DNA of 64,000 bases from Bondarzewia mesenterica (Eukaryota; Basidiomycota; Agaricomycetes; Russulales; Bondarzewiaceae): contig SGPL01000084.1 of NCBI GenBank assembly GCA_004802705.1, forward strand, positions 1 through 64,000. The letters run 5' to 3'. This document shows, piece after piece, positions 1 to 11,460 of the stretch. The notes beneath the pieces were generated by a model, which saw only the letters and a list, made by a program, of their open reading frames with translations, was not told the origin of the DNA and did not search any database. Positions within the stretch are counted from its first letter, which is position 1. Every line of letters begins with the position of its first letter. The position numbers and the translations under genes were made by a program.

Positions 1-23
1 ATTTCATACATAGATATAGCACA

Positions 24-104
24 TGTGGTGCAATGGGTAAGAGTGTCATGACATGTTGTAGTGGCTGTGCTTGTGAGATGCCAGGTTCAAACCCCCAATT
101 GGGC
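24..104 (+). repeat. tRNA-derived, SINE-like Pol III promoter sequence
   Basis: An A-box-like stretch (TGGTGCAATGGG, 26-37) is followed about 46 bases later by a B-box-like GGTTCAAACCC (84-94). This is the spacing of an internal RNA polymerase III promoter. The T-arm and acceptor stems do not pair well, so it is not a functional tRNA. It may be the head of a tRNA-derived SINE or a decayed tRNA. No tail or target duplication was identified. Confidence 0.3.
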
Positions 105-377
105 AAGAACTTGATATTTCTTTTACGGATTATGCAATCTTACTTTGTAATCCACCCGCTCTCTACTTGTGCAACTTGAGATCTTGAGAGCCCCAGAAGT
201 TACGAAAGTAACAAGCTAAGCTAGACAGGTCTCTATCAGCAAGCTTGAACAAGTGAGTAAGTTACAAATTGGTTACAAATAAGCTCATAAAGTGTCATAA
301 GTACAAAAGTTATTTTGTAGTTTTCCTGATGCAGCAAGCGCCCAGCCCCGCCATTTTAAGATGGTAGCTCCAGAACA

Positions 378-722
378 TCCACAGCCTCGTTGTTTTGGCA
401 CAACGGGGTTTGCGCTCATCCACCATTTTCTCAGCCCTGTCTTTTCAGCACAACAAGGTTCGTGTTCGTTCACCTCGCCCCGCATCCCCATCATTTCTCA
501 AGACGGGGCTTCGTGCTCACCCACCTCACCTCAGTCCGTCATTTCGACTCGACAGGGCTTTGAGCTCCACCCACCCCGCCCGCCCCCAGTCCCATCATTT
601 CGACACGACGGACTCCGCGCTTGCCCACCACACTCACCGACCACGTTCTGAACCTGCCATTTTTACACAGCGAGCCTTTTCTGTTGTGTACCCTGGACTC
701 AACCCCATCATTTCATGATGAT
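378..722. repeat. Degenerate tandem repeat, unit about 50-60 bp
   Basis: Successive segments share the pattern 'CATC-ATTTC-(A/T)-CACGACGGGGCTT-(C)G-GCTCACCCACC'. Starts are visible near 425, 490, 538, 593 and 655, and the last incomplete copy ends at the ATTTCATGATG near 722. Copies have drifted in both length and sequence. Open frames across this block are a by-product of the repeat and are not called as genes. Confidence 0.5.
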
Positions 723-1087
723 GAAGTTTAGTGCCAATAGTTAGACCAACGAGGGTAGATGCTATCCCAGGCGCAGCACCGGGATCTAAGAGCGTGAGGA
801 TTTGAGAGTGCTTGTTGTACCATCGCAATACCAGCTCTCCTTACCCCCACTTGATGTAGCATCAATACCCTTTACAAATCTATGTATACTATCTTCTGCT
901 AATTCATCACATGGAGAGTGCATTCATGTTTTAAGAGCATGAAATTTTAAAAACTGAACCCAAAGCACCAGGCCAATATGCCCCAATAAGGATAACAAAA
1001 TTCAATTTCGATAACCATAAGGTAACTGTAAGGTAACTATCCGGTAAGGTGTGGGTAGGCTAAAATTATACAGAGAGATAATCTGTG

Positions 1088-1111
1088 CATCAGAAAAAGG
1101 GCACATTTACT
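1088..1111 (+). repeat. Left terminal inverted repeat
   Basis: This 24-base repeat matches the reverse complement of 4650-4673 apart from one A/G difference. It is followed by CAAGT-type subterminal repeats. A short palindrome (ACGCGACTCGTACGAGTCGT) sits at 1132-1151. Confidence 0.65.
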
Positions 1112-1612
1112 TTTTTGGACTTTAGCAACTTACGCGACTCGTACGAGTCGTCCAAGTTCGTCCAAGTCCGTCCAAGTGCCGAAAGTAGGCTACTTTTTTT
1201 TCCAGTCATTCCAGACAAGTGTTCGTTTTTCCAGTTCATAAGTAGCATAAAGTACATCTCAAGTTCAGCCAAGTTCACTCATTTTTGCAAGTATACAATC
1301 ACTTACAGCTGATTTATAAGTAGATACTACTTTTTTTTCAGCCAGTGTCTGTTTTTAAAGTCTGAAATAAGCTGTGTATATATATTATTATTTTATCGGG
1401 GGGTTTCTTTTCCTTTTTTCCTGCTATTTTTTAGCACGGTGCAGAATATCAAAAAAAATGCCACACAGCATTGATTAATCACAATGAGTACAAAAAATAT
1501 GCTAAAGACGGCGGCTTGTGNAGATGATGATGCATGAGTGATAAAGGGGCATATAAAACTTATCGAATGAAAACATTTCCTGTCGTGGGCACCCAGCCAT
1601 ACTCACGCCGCC

Positions 1613-2598
1613 TGCTTCAGCACTTCACCACCTTCGATCTCCTTGATCTCTATGGCAGCATCCGCCGTGTCCTCGACCTCCGTGCCCTCAACTTCCACGT
1701 GCTGAGGGTTGAAAGGTGCCAGCATGTGTTGCATCAGTGCAAAGAATACTGTGAGGAGAGACAGCCCGTAGCGCACCGTGCATCGGCAAGCTTCTGCAGC
1801 CGCTCGTCGTAATCGGGTTTAATCACATAATTGTGCTGCTTGAGCTCCGCAAGGTCGAGCGTCTGCTCCACCATCTCGGTGTACTTTCCAGCGACTCGGA
1901 GTACTGCTAGAGATGTTCCAAATCCGACGAAAATGTGAGATGTGAGTGAGGCGAGAAGTGGAAAAAAAAACCCCGGGGGATACGGACCTCGAAGTGCGTG
2001 AGATACGTCTCATCGACGAGCTCTTTCCCATGGTCAGTTTTTGTTTCAACATGCTTGAGAGCCTCGATAAGGCCCTTCAGCTGTATGATTGATGCCGAAG
2101 CATGAGCACAGATTCAAAGTAGGGGTGAGGTAAAGCGAATGCACCTTGAGCACGGCCTGGTACATGCACATGACATCCTCCAGCGATGTCATCGACTTCT
2201 GGAATCATTTGCTGATGCGGTGCAAGTCTGCCACGAGCTCCATGAAATCATCCTAAAACAAAACACACAACAACACATGTCAACCAAAGCTCTTCTGAGG
2301 CGCTATTCCCCCTTTCCCCATGAGAAAAAAAAGAAAAGAGGAAATCAAACAGACCTGGAGCGTCCTCCGCACATCCGAATCATCGGTGAAGATCTCAACC
2401 AGGTCTTGCCTTTTCACTAAGAGGCAAGACGGGTATGGTCAGAGAACGCGAAAAGCGAAGAACAGTCACAAATGAATGTACAAATTTCGTGGCGGTTGAC
2501 AAGCAGCTGTTTGAGCCAGCTACCAAGCATCTGTGTGCCCTGCGCGCTGTCTTACATTTATTCAACAAACCTAAGAGCGTCGTATTCCTTGTCGACAT
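1613..2598 (-). pseudogene. MSH2 (DNA mismatch repair MutS homologue) internal fragment, broken
   Basis: Read on the minus strand, consecutive blocks match the middle (lever/clamp region) of eukaryotic MSH2, in the correct order. They are NTTLLGLLNKCKTA then QGTQMLGSWLKQLL (about 2530-2598), DLVEIFTDDSDVRRTLQ (about 2362-2420), ELVADLHRISK-stop-FQKS (about 2135-2253), [13 protein letters not shown] (about 2000-2035) and [20 protein letters not shown] (about 1805-1880). Splice-like gaps separate the blocks. The copy is disabled by a two-base insertion near 2541-2545 and an in-frame TGA at 2215-2217 where the family has Arg or Lys. The N-terminal mismatch-binding domain and the C-terminal ATPase are absent. 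Downstream of the last MSH2 block, a frame encoding a hydrophobic segment and an acidic tail ending at 1613 may come from another gene. The fragment lies wholly inside the TIR element, which suggests transposon capture. Confidence 0.75.
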
Positions 2599-3149
2599 TC
2601 CCTGTCAGGCAAATCAGCATTATCACAGACAAAATCTGTCCTGGGTACGCACAAAATTAGCACCATAAATGCACCTGCGGACGTTGTCAGCCTCACTTGT
2701 GATGAGAAGAAACCAAAAACAAAAGAAAGAAAATATCTCACCAGTTGGTGAAGTACACCGCTTGAACTTTTTGCTGTCGACGCCTCTGCTGCGCGTTTCT
2801 GAACGATATGAGGGTCGACGTCCTCAACGGCGGTGACTGTGTTCAGTTTTCCCATGTAGCTCGCTGGGCGATGCATGACTGGCATTGCATCTACGATGAA
2901 CGACGCCATGAGCATGACGATGGTGAGAGGGCAGGGACATGAGAGCTCATGAGAGGCCGCGCGTCATTATGCCAGCTGGCTTTTAATTATGATGAGTAAG
3001 CAATTCTTTTTTTTTTTCTGCTAAGTCGCAACTTCATCGCAACACGTACTTATTCGCACGCACGAGTACCCAGATACTTACCCCCTTCCCCAGCGTTCAG
3101 CATTGATGTCCTCAGCATCTTTACAATTGCACTGAAGCCTGCTGCCACC

Positions 3150-4401
3150 ATGTCCTCTGGCGTTCAGAAGACCATGGTGAATCACACCAGTGGCGATGCG
3201 ACCAGTGCAACATTTGCAACAGAACAACATACAGCACTTTCAGATGTGTCCAACGCACTCGCGACCTCTTCAACTGCACCACCTGCATGCACTGCAACCT
3301 CCACCAATTCCACCACCTCCGACGCCCCCAAAACCCCCTGCATCCACCGTTTCTCCATCCCGCTCCAATGCTTCTTCTCCCCACTACACGACCCTGATAA
3401 GCCCATGCTCTCACGCACGCAAGAACAATAGAATTGCCTGCGCGCCGTCGAACCCTTCGAAGTACATGGCAAGAAACTCTCCACCGTGAACTGGCATGTC
3501 TGAGAATCTGCCTCGTCATCTGCATGCTCATCATCGGACCTGACGGCATCACACCTCCGAGCAAGTGCAAGATCATGTCCAAGGCCCAAATTGCCAAAGT
3601 CAAGGCGCAGCTCCTCGAATACAAGAAGGTGAACAAGGTCATCGCCCACCTCTGCGCGCTCCCTGACAGCACCGCGGTCGCAGCAGGAGAGGGCACCGTG
3701 AAGCCCATCCACACCGTGTGCCTCTCGTACCCCGAGCAAGAAGCCGAGGAGAAGCACTTCCATCGCACTTCCATCGCCTCAAGCACACGTCAGCGCAGCC
3801 CCAAGCCCAGACCATCTCTATTTTTGTTTCCGTCGACATCAAGTCTTTCAGCCTGCTCCTAGGCCGCAACCTCGAACTCTACCATCAAGCCAAAGCCAAC
3901 AAAGTCATCCAAGCCCACAAATCAGGCTTCTTCGGCCACTTCAAGCATCACAAGAAACCCAGACGCGTCTTCTCCTCGAGCGACATTGAAGCCGATGCCG
4001 ACAATGCCGCCTCCAGCATGCCCCTACGCGCCCTCAGATTGGGCGTTCTCTCCACCTTGCTCACGCTCTACGACCAACCCCGCACCCCATCCGCCTCCAG
4101 TGGCTCTGAGCTCCCAACCCCCTCCCGCCCTTCCTTTGATGACAGCAGCAAACCCTCTTTTGCCAATGACTGCAGCTTCTCCTTTGACACCCTCAGCTGC
4201 ACCTTCACGTCCCCCAGCGTCGGTTCCCTCACCTCCACTGCCGTAGGTGCCCCCTCCACCTCTCGCAATTGCACCTTCAACTTTACCCTCCCAGGTACCC
4301 TCGGCGACTCTTACCCTGCACAGTTCCGCAGCGCCACTGGCATCTTTGGGCCTCTCATCGCTTCCACGGGCAACATCGCCAGTGCCGCCGCACCCAGATG
4401 A
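3150..4401 (+). pseudogene. Second captured gene piece, unrecognised protein
   Basis: A coding-looking plus-strand region runs through several frames. It starts with ATG at 3150 (Ser/Thr-rich N-terminus), passes through a segment containing KAQIAKVKAQLLEYKKVNKV near 3585, and continues as a long frame to the stop at 4399-4401. The latter contains SLLLGRNLELYHQAKANKVI and a Ser/Thr/Pro-rich C-terminus. Frame changes near 3430 and 3770 lack clear introns, which suggests decay. I do not recognise the family. Its place between the same TIRs as the MSH2 fragment suggests it was captured too. It could instead be the element's own accessory gene. Confidence 0.4.
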
Positions 4402-4649
4402 GCCTTGCGATCAAACGGAAGCTGACGATGCCGACACAGGGCAGTGTAGCTATTCATTTAGATACCTTACAACTGACTTATGAGTACTTGTACACTATAA
4501 TATGAACTTGTTTGACTCGTGGCAAGACGAAGAGACTTAAAATAAAGTTGGTGAACTTGTGACTACTTAAACGTACTTGTGCGTGATTCTCAAGAACTCT
4601 CAAGTCCGACAAGGCGGCAAGCCGGTTTAAGCTGTAAAAAGTTAGGTAA

Positions 4650-4673
4650 GTAAATGTGCCCTTTTCCTGATGT
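4650..4673 (-). repeat. Right terminal inverted repeat
   Basis: Reverse complement of the left TIR at 1088-1111 with one mismatch. It lies only about 90 bp upstream of the start of the protease-transposase relic, and its orientation marks the right end of the 1088-4673 element, not the left end of the next one. Confidence 0.65.
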
Positions 4674-4762
4674 TACGATATATTGACTGCTTCTCTTCTC
4701 GACCTGCTTCCCTTCTCAGCTTCTCAACATCTTGGCATCCTCCGTGCATCATAGAGTTTGGA

Positions 4763-6980
4763 ATGAACAGCATTCAGATCTACAGCGATGATGATATCTC
4801 CGAGTTTCATCACGAGTTATGGATTCTCAATGGGAAAAAATATCCTGATGATCCTTCCCAAGTTCCCCCTGAGCTTGAAGCCCACATCGACATCACTACT
4901 CGCATACCCCTCGACTACGAGACTGCCCTACTGCCTAATGAAGATCTCTCTGTGCGCGATTTCATACGTCTGAACCTGCCGCAACAAGAGAAAAAAATTA
5001 GTGGCCGCTCATGCTCACTTAATGTTCAAAAGCGACCCACTGAATTTACAGGCATCTGTACTCCATGGCCGAGATATATCACACCGAGAGTTTGTGAAGA
5101 AGGCAGTACAATCTGTTGGCCAAGCAATCCTAGATGGCGCGCTCGCAGTTTTGGATGGACGATATGCAGGTGGGCGCTTACCACTATGGACTATCACATA
5201 TTGGCGCAGGATGGACATTATCTTGGAGACCAAGATGATCTGGAAGCAGGCAGAGGATTGGTTACTGTGTCAGCATGTTGGCGCTGCCATATGAACAACT
5301 GCCGCCCACCTGCGCACCCTTCCATGGTCTGAAAGGACTGATATTCCTGGTGCATACTCACGCACACGAACAACGGACTTTGCAATGCTCCTGTCAGATG
5401 GAATGATCAGTACCGGAGTTGTGGACTTGATGGTACATTGGATATCCGAGAAAGTGAGGGCCAGTGATGAAGTCCGTGGGCGCTATGTGGTTGTGGGTCT
5501 CGAATTTTGGACCGAGCTGGACAAGGCTCATAATCATGGATATTTCACCTCCTCGCCTATTCCACGCTTTCTCGAGAGATTGGAGAAGAAACTACGTACC
5601 AGGGAGAAGACTTTATTGTTTCCGGTCTTCTTGTCAAAGCATAAACACTTCATCGTGATGGAAGTCGACTTTATGAAGGCAGCAATAGCATGTGGTAAGT
5701 CGACTGTGATACATGCACATGCTGATGATCAACTTACTTATGTGGATCCGTCTGCGCAAAGGTAATAGCTTGCATCACCGTGACTCCATCGTGCTGACCA
5801 CTGTCATTCGCAAAATTCAATGGTGGATGGAGGTGAGGATGGGTGGCAAGTTCCAGTGGAAGGGCGACACTATGGCCCATGGTAATCAGTCAGATTGGGT
5901 ATCATGTGGAATCTATACTGCCAACACCATCGCCCATGCTGTGCTCAGCGAAACATTGTGGGATGCCTCACAGACTGCTGTCGAGCGAGCAATATGGTTT
6001 AATAGATTAGCTGAGGCACATATCGCATCGGTGAGTGGGGAAAAAAAAACTGTAACTCGTTGTGGTACTTACTATACTCATTGCATTAGACAGTTGCACC
6101 GTTCATCGACTCATCCATACCGCAAGCTGCATTCACGAAGCCAGTCACCATTCCACATGATATGGGGGATCTGTTAAACCCAAGCACAGCTGGAGATTTA
6201 GCTGAAGTGTATAGCAAGGTGCAGGACTCAAAATTGGTGTCAGACGACGGGCACATGCAAAGTTACAGCAAAAACTTACCTTGCCACGATAATGGATGAG
6301 CGGACTCCCCATCCACACCCGAATATCAGTCTTCTGAACTGATGATGGTAGACAACGAGGAGATGGGATACGACACAGAGGATTTCAATGAGAATCAGTT
6401 TGGAGTGGACGTACCGTGGCCATCTGACACTGAAGCTTGTACTGTCAGTCGTGCTGTGTCAACTATATCCTCTGATACCGACATGATGGACCTTAGCGCC
6501 ACACCTTCACCTAAGAGCAGGGTTGAAGGGATTAGAGCCAAATTGGATAGTGCAGGAGTATACAGCATTTTTGCTGAGACACGCCAGAGAGCAGAAGTAG
6601 CTGCAAGAAGGAAGGCAGATGAAGAGGCGAAGGAAGTGTCAAAGAAACGAGCACGCAGCTTGTCAGATGGCGACAGTATGGAGCCAAAGCTAGCGCTCGG
6701 CACATCTGATGGTGACAGTTCGAAGCAGGCACGTGCCTACCCTGAGCACATCAAACTCGACGATACTGGAAACCCTGCAGCTGTTGGCAACTTGAGAACT
6801 CAGATGAAATCACGCCTAGTGAACCAGTCTGTGAAGGACGGCACCTTTGTTCTTGACCTGCACAAGTACGACAAGTTCCAGGAGTCCATCCACGTGAGCG
6901 ATCCAAGGGCAATCTTTCCAACAGTCACACTAGAAGTTTTATCATGTGTTCGCTTTGTCACACATTTCTCCTGCGGCTGA
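4763..6980 (+). pseudogene. Ulp1-like (C48) cysteine protease part of a transposon protein, broken
   Basis: The start ATG at 4763 opens a frame beginning MNSIQIYSDDD. The protease core follows: HKHFIVMEVDF near 5640-5672 with the probable catalytic His, ACGNSLH across an intron (GTAAGT at about 5696, resuming near 5763) where the usual Asp is Asn, and HGNQSDWVSCG at 5878-5910 with Gln at 5887 and the nucleophile Cys at 5905. A second intron starts near 6031. An acidic, Ser-rich linker and a basic stretch follow up to about 6800. The frame is broken by an extra A in the A7 run at 4991-4997 and by TGA codons at 5292, 6297 and 6978. Each TGA is one transition away from CGA or TGG. Such proteases accompany transposases in many Agaricomycete elements; here they probably form one polyprotein with the downstream transposase. 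Confidence 0.65.
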
Positions 6981-9900
6981 AAACTGGAAATGAGGGAGCC
7001 GTATAATACGGTCGCTTTCAAGAATCATGTCAATGGCACAAAGAAATAGAGTGCCTGCTCTGAATCTACAAAGGCTAAGCTAGCGAGTGCAGGTACCCTC
7101 TCGCTGAGCAGCTATTTCTCTCATCAAAAACCCTCAGCTTCATCATCGAAGAAGACGATGGTTGAACGTCCTTGTCCTGGCTTGCGTATCAGCCACTTCC
7201 CGCTGGTGGAGCAGTACCTCAAGCACACTCGCGCCGCTGGCGGAGGTGGGCCATCATGGCAAGCACTTACAGAGGAGCTGTATCCATCTGTGGCCACCTT
7301 TGCGCAACTTCCTCAGCATTCCAAGAAAAATGTTTATCTTACTCAGCGCACTCGATGGCGCTGGCTCAACCACTTTGATCTCAAATGTGTGGTCGCCAAG
7401 TCCTGCTTGGAAACAGTGTGTGTATTGAATAGTGTCACTGATTTACATCTCCCAGCGTGTGTCGAATGGATGGCACTTTTAAAGGACAAGGGCTTCAAGG
7501 TAGCATGTGCTCGCCCAATTCCCGAGGATCAGAACTGGAAATTCATTCCACATGTATATGGCGAGGCTGATACTCTTGCCGTGGAGATATGGGGTCGAAC
7601 GCATGATATTCAGGCATTGATACATGCCTTTAAGCCGGTATGTAACTATCTCCTTCAAATAAGCCCGCCTTCTCATTGCTTGACAGGATCCCCGTGACCC
7701 TTGCATATTGTTTGCGAAGGGAGTCGTGGAAGGCCAATTTGACAATGAGAGTGTTTTCGTTGACTTGGTGAAGACGATGGTCCTGAAGAAGGACAAGGAG
7801 CTTCGTGGTGTTGGAATGCAAGGCTTCAAATACGCTCCTGATGTTCTTGAGTTTGCCCACATCATCAGTGTACATAGTCCGCGTGCGTATCAGTCCATAC
7901 GCAAGCTTCTCCAGCTGCCAGACGTTCAGACATTACAGTATGTGTCTGATTTTAGATTTCTGTCGATGATTTGACATTATTATTTGCAACAGGAGGCATC
8001 GCGCGCATCAAGGTGGATTACCTATAGGTATAACAGAGTGCACGTTCGAGCTCGTCATTGAATTTCTGACCAAGCTTGGTGGAAGGGCCCTGTTGGGTTG
8101 ATGAGCGATGATACCAAGCTGATGGCTGCACTGCGACCTTATCGTGATGTGGATGGCAAGTTATACATCTTAGGAGGGACGGGAGAGCCTATGCTTTTAG
8201 TTGATCCCGACGCTCTCATAAGTGCTCTACGCAGTGGGACAATCAAGAAGGGTACGAAGGTATCCTTCAAGTTCATTGCCTTGTTATGCATATTATGCTG
8301 ATGTTCGATGCCCAGGTTCGAGTCATGTGCCTTCAGGTGCCAATGCCTAATATTCCAACATTGGTCATCGCTGCACTTGCTATCACTGATGATATGTCAG
8401 CAGATAACCTACTTCCGTATCTACAGTCAATCCTCAATGGCCTTCTCAGGCATCAAATCCAGGTTATATCGTATGCAGCTGATGGGACAGGCACGGAACG
8501 AGCACTCCAACGAAAGATTACAGAAACTGCAACTAGCTTCCACTCGTACATCATCCACCATCCCGAAGACTACCGACACAACATAGATCTTTGTATACCA
8601 CGCTTCAGAATGCAGCAGCAGCCGATCGCAATGGTGCAAGACCCCCTACATTTGCGCAAAACTGTTCGCAACAACAGCTACTCGGGTGCACGACTGCTCA
8701 CCCTCGGCAACTACCCCGTTCTTTATAGCCACTTCAGAGACATTGCTGCTGCCAATAACGGGACCTTGTATAACAGGGATGTCGAGAAAGTTGACCGTCA
8801 GGATGACAACGCTGCGACATGTTTGTTTTCCGCCCACACCCTGAACTGGCTGACCGAGAATCATCCTGACTGGATTGGATCAATTATTTATCTCTTCATC
8901 TTTGGCGAGCTCATTGATGCATACGAGAACCATCATATCAAACTGATTGAATGAGTTCATCTTATTCTTCGCACTCTTTTTTTTTATGGAGGCCTAGGAA
9001 GACTTTCTTGATCGGGCGAAATATCCAAAATCCAGGCATTTCCTGTCCCATAAAGCTTGCGACATCATTCGATTTGCAACTCGTGCTTTACTCCAGCTGG
9101 TTATCATCTACCGGGATCATCTTGATGGTGTATATCCCCTTCTCCCCTGGCTACTCTCCACGGCAGTTTGCGAGCACGTTTTTGGCATCTGTCGACAGAT
9201 CATCAAGGACTTCACCATGCAAGATTTTCACCATATGGTTCCGAAACTCTACGTGCGTTTGTGAGAACACTTCTTCTTCTCGCATTCATCAGATGGGAAG
9301 GCTCGTGCTAGTGGCTACAACCACACATATACAGATAGTCGCAAAATTGACCTTGCCGCTTTGGCGACGTACCCGACGGATGCGGAGATTCAACGTGCTG
9401 CAATGGCAGCATACGAGGAGGCACATGGCCTGTGGGAGATACTCAGGGTTGAAGGACTTCGCAATCAGACTGCCATCGTCCTGCGACTCCCATCTATCCG
9501 GTCCTGGTTTATCAATCCTCTCATTGGCTCTGACGAAATAGTCGTCAACACGCCAGTTTCTGATGTCGAATCTGAGGTGGGTGATGAGGATGAGGAACCG
9601 GGGACGCGACAAGGAATACAGGAGGCTATGGAATGGCTCGAGGACGAGGTGACTCTCCCACACGAAGATGATCAACTCAACTCACTCGCCTATGCGGCTA
9701 TTTCCCTCTCCGTTCAGGACTCTATGCATATGTAAGTTTGTATTTATGTCTATCAGAGCTGGGCCCTCATTTTTGTGTTTCTGGTCATTCTCGCAGTCGA
9801 GGTCTCCCAGAATGTCAGCTAGATACCTATCAGTCTGATGCCGCAATGCTCGGACAAATATCGGCAGGTTGTCTCTCACTTGTCAATGATCTGAACGAGC

Positions 9901-10899
9901 GAGCTCACCCAGCAACACACCAAATGGAGCCTGCTTCACTCAACTTCAAGATGCTTGTTGAGCTTCGGATGGAACACCAGACAGTGCAGGCAGACAAGGG
10001 TGTTCGCTCGAAGGGAAAGGGGAAAGAACAATCGGCAGGAGAATCGGAACGACAGGCCCTGCTTCGTCAATACACAGAGATCCTGCATGACTGCGAGGAG
10101 CGCGGCATCACCACGGGAAATGCGTGCTCAACGCGGTGGACTCGACATCCCGCGCGCGGAGGACAAGATGGACAGGTTGATGGGCAAGTAGCTGATGCGC
10201 CCGCACCAGGAAATGAAGCAAATGCAGCTGAGGTTGCTGGCACCAATGCCAATGAGGTACGTGTTGTTTCAATCCATCCATCCATGCTTTCATTGTCAGG
10301 CTCACGGCTGCGTTGTTGTACTAAGACACAAAATCGGAGGGCAAAGATTTTCAGGAAGCACAGGCTTCCGGCATTCATCGAGGCAGCGAATATAGCACCA
10401 GAATCACCGCTACTTCAGGCTGGAAATGGCTTAGAAACAGCATCGAAAAATGGATCATCGTACAGATTCGTCTTTTATTCAGACAGTATATGGCTAGCGC
10501 AGGGTGTGTAATAGTGCATTTCTTTTCCTTTTCTTCAACTTCACTCACTTCGGCTTCTTAGTCCTCTCAGTATATTCCAAGTCAGCGGGCAAGAATGGCA
10601 AACATAGCTGGGTTTCTGACTCTTCAAAAATCACTGCCGTTTCGTATATTGCTGCGCAGCTTTTCCAGCCTGTTGCGCCACGGCAATTCACCTCAATCCC
10701 CCGAGACAACATGGGGCTCAAAGTCTCGAGATTCGCGCTGCTCAAACCGACATCATTCCTTGTCGCGCTCAAGGCTGTTCTGACACCCGCAGGTCAGAAC
10801 TTCATTATCTCGGCGCAGGACCACCAATATTATGCTGCATTGCAGAAGAAGCTTGCAAGCATTCGGGAGGCTATAAAGGAGATTAATGGTCAACGATGA
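6945..10899 (+). pseudogene. P-element/THAP9-like RNase H-fold transposase, decayed
   Basis: The relic opens with a zinc-finger-like patch (CSLC at 6947-6958, then EPYNTVAFKNHV about 6995-7030 in another frame), as often precedes transposases. Ordered catalytic-region motifs follow: GLMSDDTK (about 8095), AADGTGTE (about 8476), QDPLHLRKTVRN (about 8638), SGARLLTLGNYP, DVEKVDRQDDNAA and a late STAVCEHVFG with Glu at 9172-9174. The D-D-E spacing and the 'D-x-x-H-x-x-K-x-x-RN' element resemble P-element/THAP9 transposases; that assignment is inference. Introns with GT/AG ends are visible near 7640, 7937, 8266, 9735 and 10505. Damage includes stops at 6978, 7047 and 8952 and a frameshift near 8085. 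The C-terminus (about 10570-10899) ends KLASIREAIKEINGQR. Confidence 0.6.
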
Positions 10900-11460
10900 A
10901 TGGTTCCAGCAGGTGGTAGTGGTGAGGAATCAAACTAAGCCGGTATCATTACTATCTAGTGTATATATCGACATGAATAGCTACAGATGATGCGTAGGAG
11001 GCGAATTCGAATTTTTAGCGATTTTTTACGATTTTTTTGGATATCTGATCCGATTTCCGGTAGAAAATGACCTTCTCCGGAGGTCTCTGCAATTCCCGGT
11101 AGTCAGACGGCGCCGCAGGCACCCCCCAGCTCACGGTAGTTTGCATGTTTTGGCGGAACATACATTTTGGTGGGTTGCCGGGGGTCCTCGTCTCATTCGC
11201 TTGTAGACCAAAAAGGTTCCGAAAATTCTATTCAAATCGGGCGATGGGCACCCCATCCAACATTTAAAAATTCAAAAAAAAAAAGCTTTTCTCGAAAGAT
11301 GTCTGCAACATTACAATAATCAACACAACCTTTTTTCGAAACATGGTCATCCACTCACCCAAATATGTTTACACAGGCCTATATCACCATCGAATCGCGA
11401 ACAAGTACTTTTGGTCTGCAAAAAACAAACAAAGTTTGGGTATTGTTGGACATCCCGAAT
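10900..11460. other. Intergenic flank of the transposon relic
   Basis: No gene was seen. The DNA includes homopolymer-rich stretches and a repeated CCGGTAG motif near 11055 and 11097. No inverted repeat partner was found that would mark the right end of the transposase-bearing element. Confidence 0.4.

Larger units (their letters stand above)
1088..4673. mobile_element. TIR-bounded DNA element carrying captured host gene pieces
   Basis: The left end reads CATCAGAAAAAGGGCACATT and continues to TTAC at 1111. The right end at 4650-4673 is its reverse complement with one mismatch over about 24 bases. Inside each end lie subterminal repeats in opposite orientation: CAAGT/TCCAAGT copies between about 1145 and 1300, and ACTTG copies between about 4460 and 4600. 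This layout fits transposase-binding sites of cut-and-paste elements. No transposase gene lies between the TIRs. The interior instead holds a broken MSH2 segment on the minus strand and a second apparently captured gene on the plus strand, so the element is non-autonomous and of Pack type. A clean target-site duplication could not be defined, and the superfamily is unresolved. Confidence 0.6.

Noticed and set aside
361..718. Pro/Ser/His-rich open frames
   Set aside because: They coincide with the tandem repeat and are explained by its stop-poor composition.
1088..11340. One large element with the transposase gene inside the 1088/4673 TIRs
   Set aside because: The TIR at 4650-4673 is oriented as a right end and the transposase gene lies outside it. 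No matching repeat was found after 10900.
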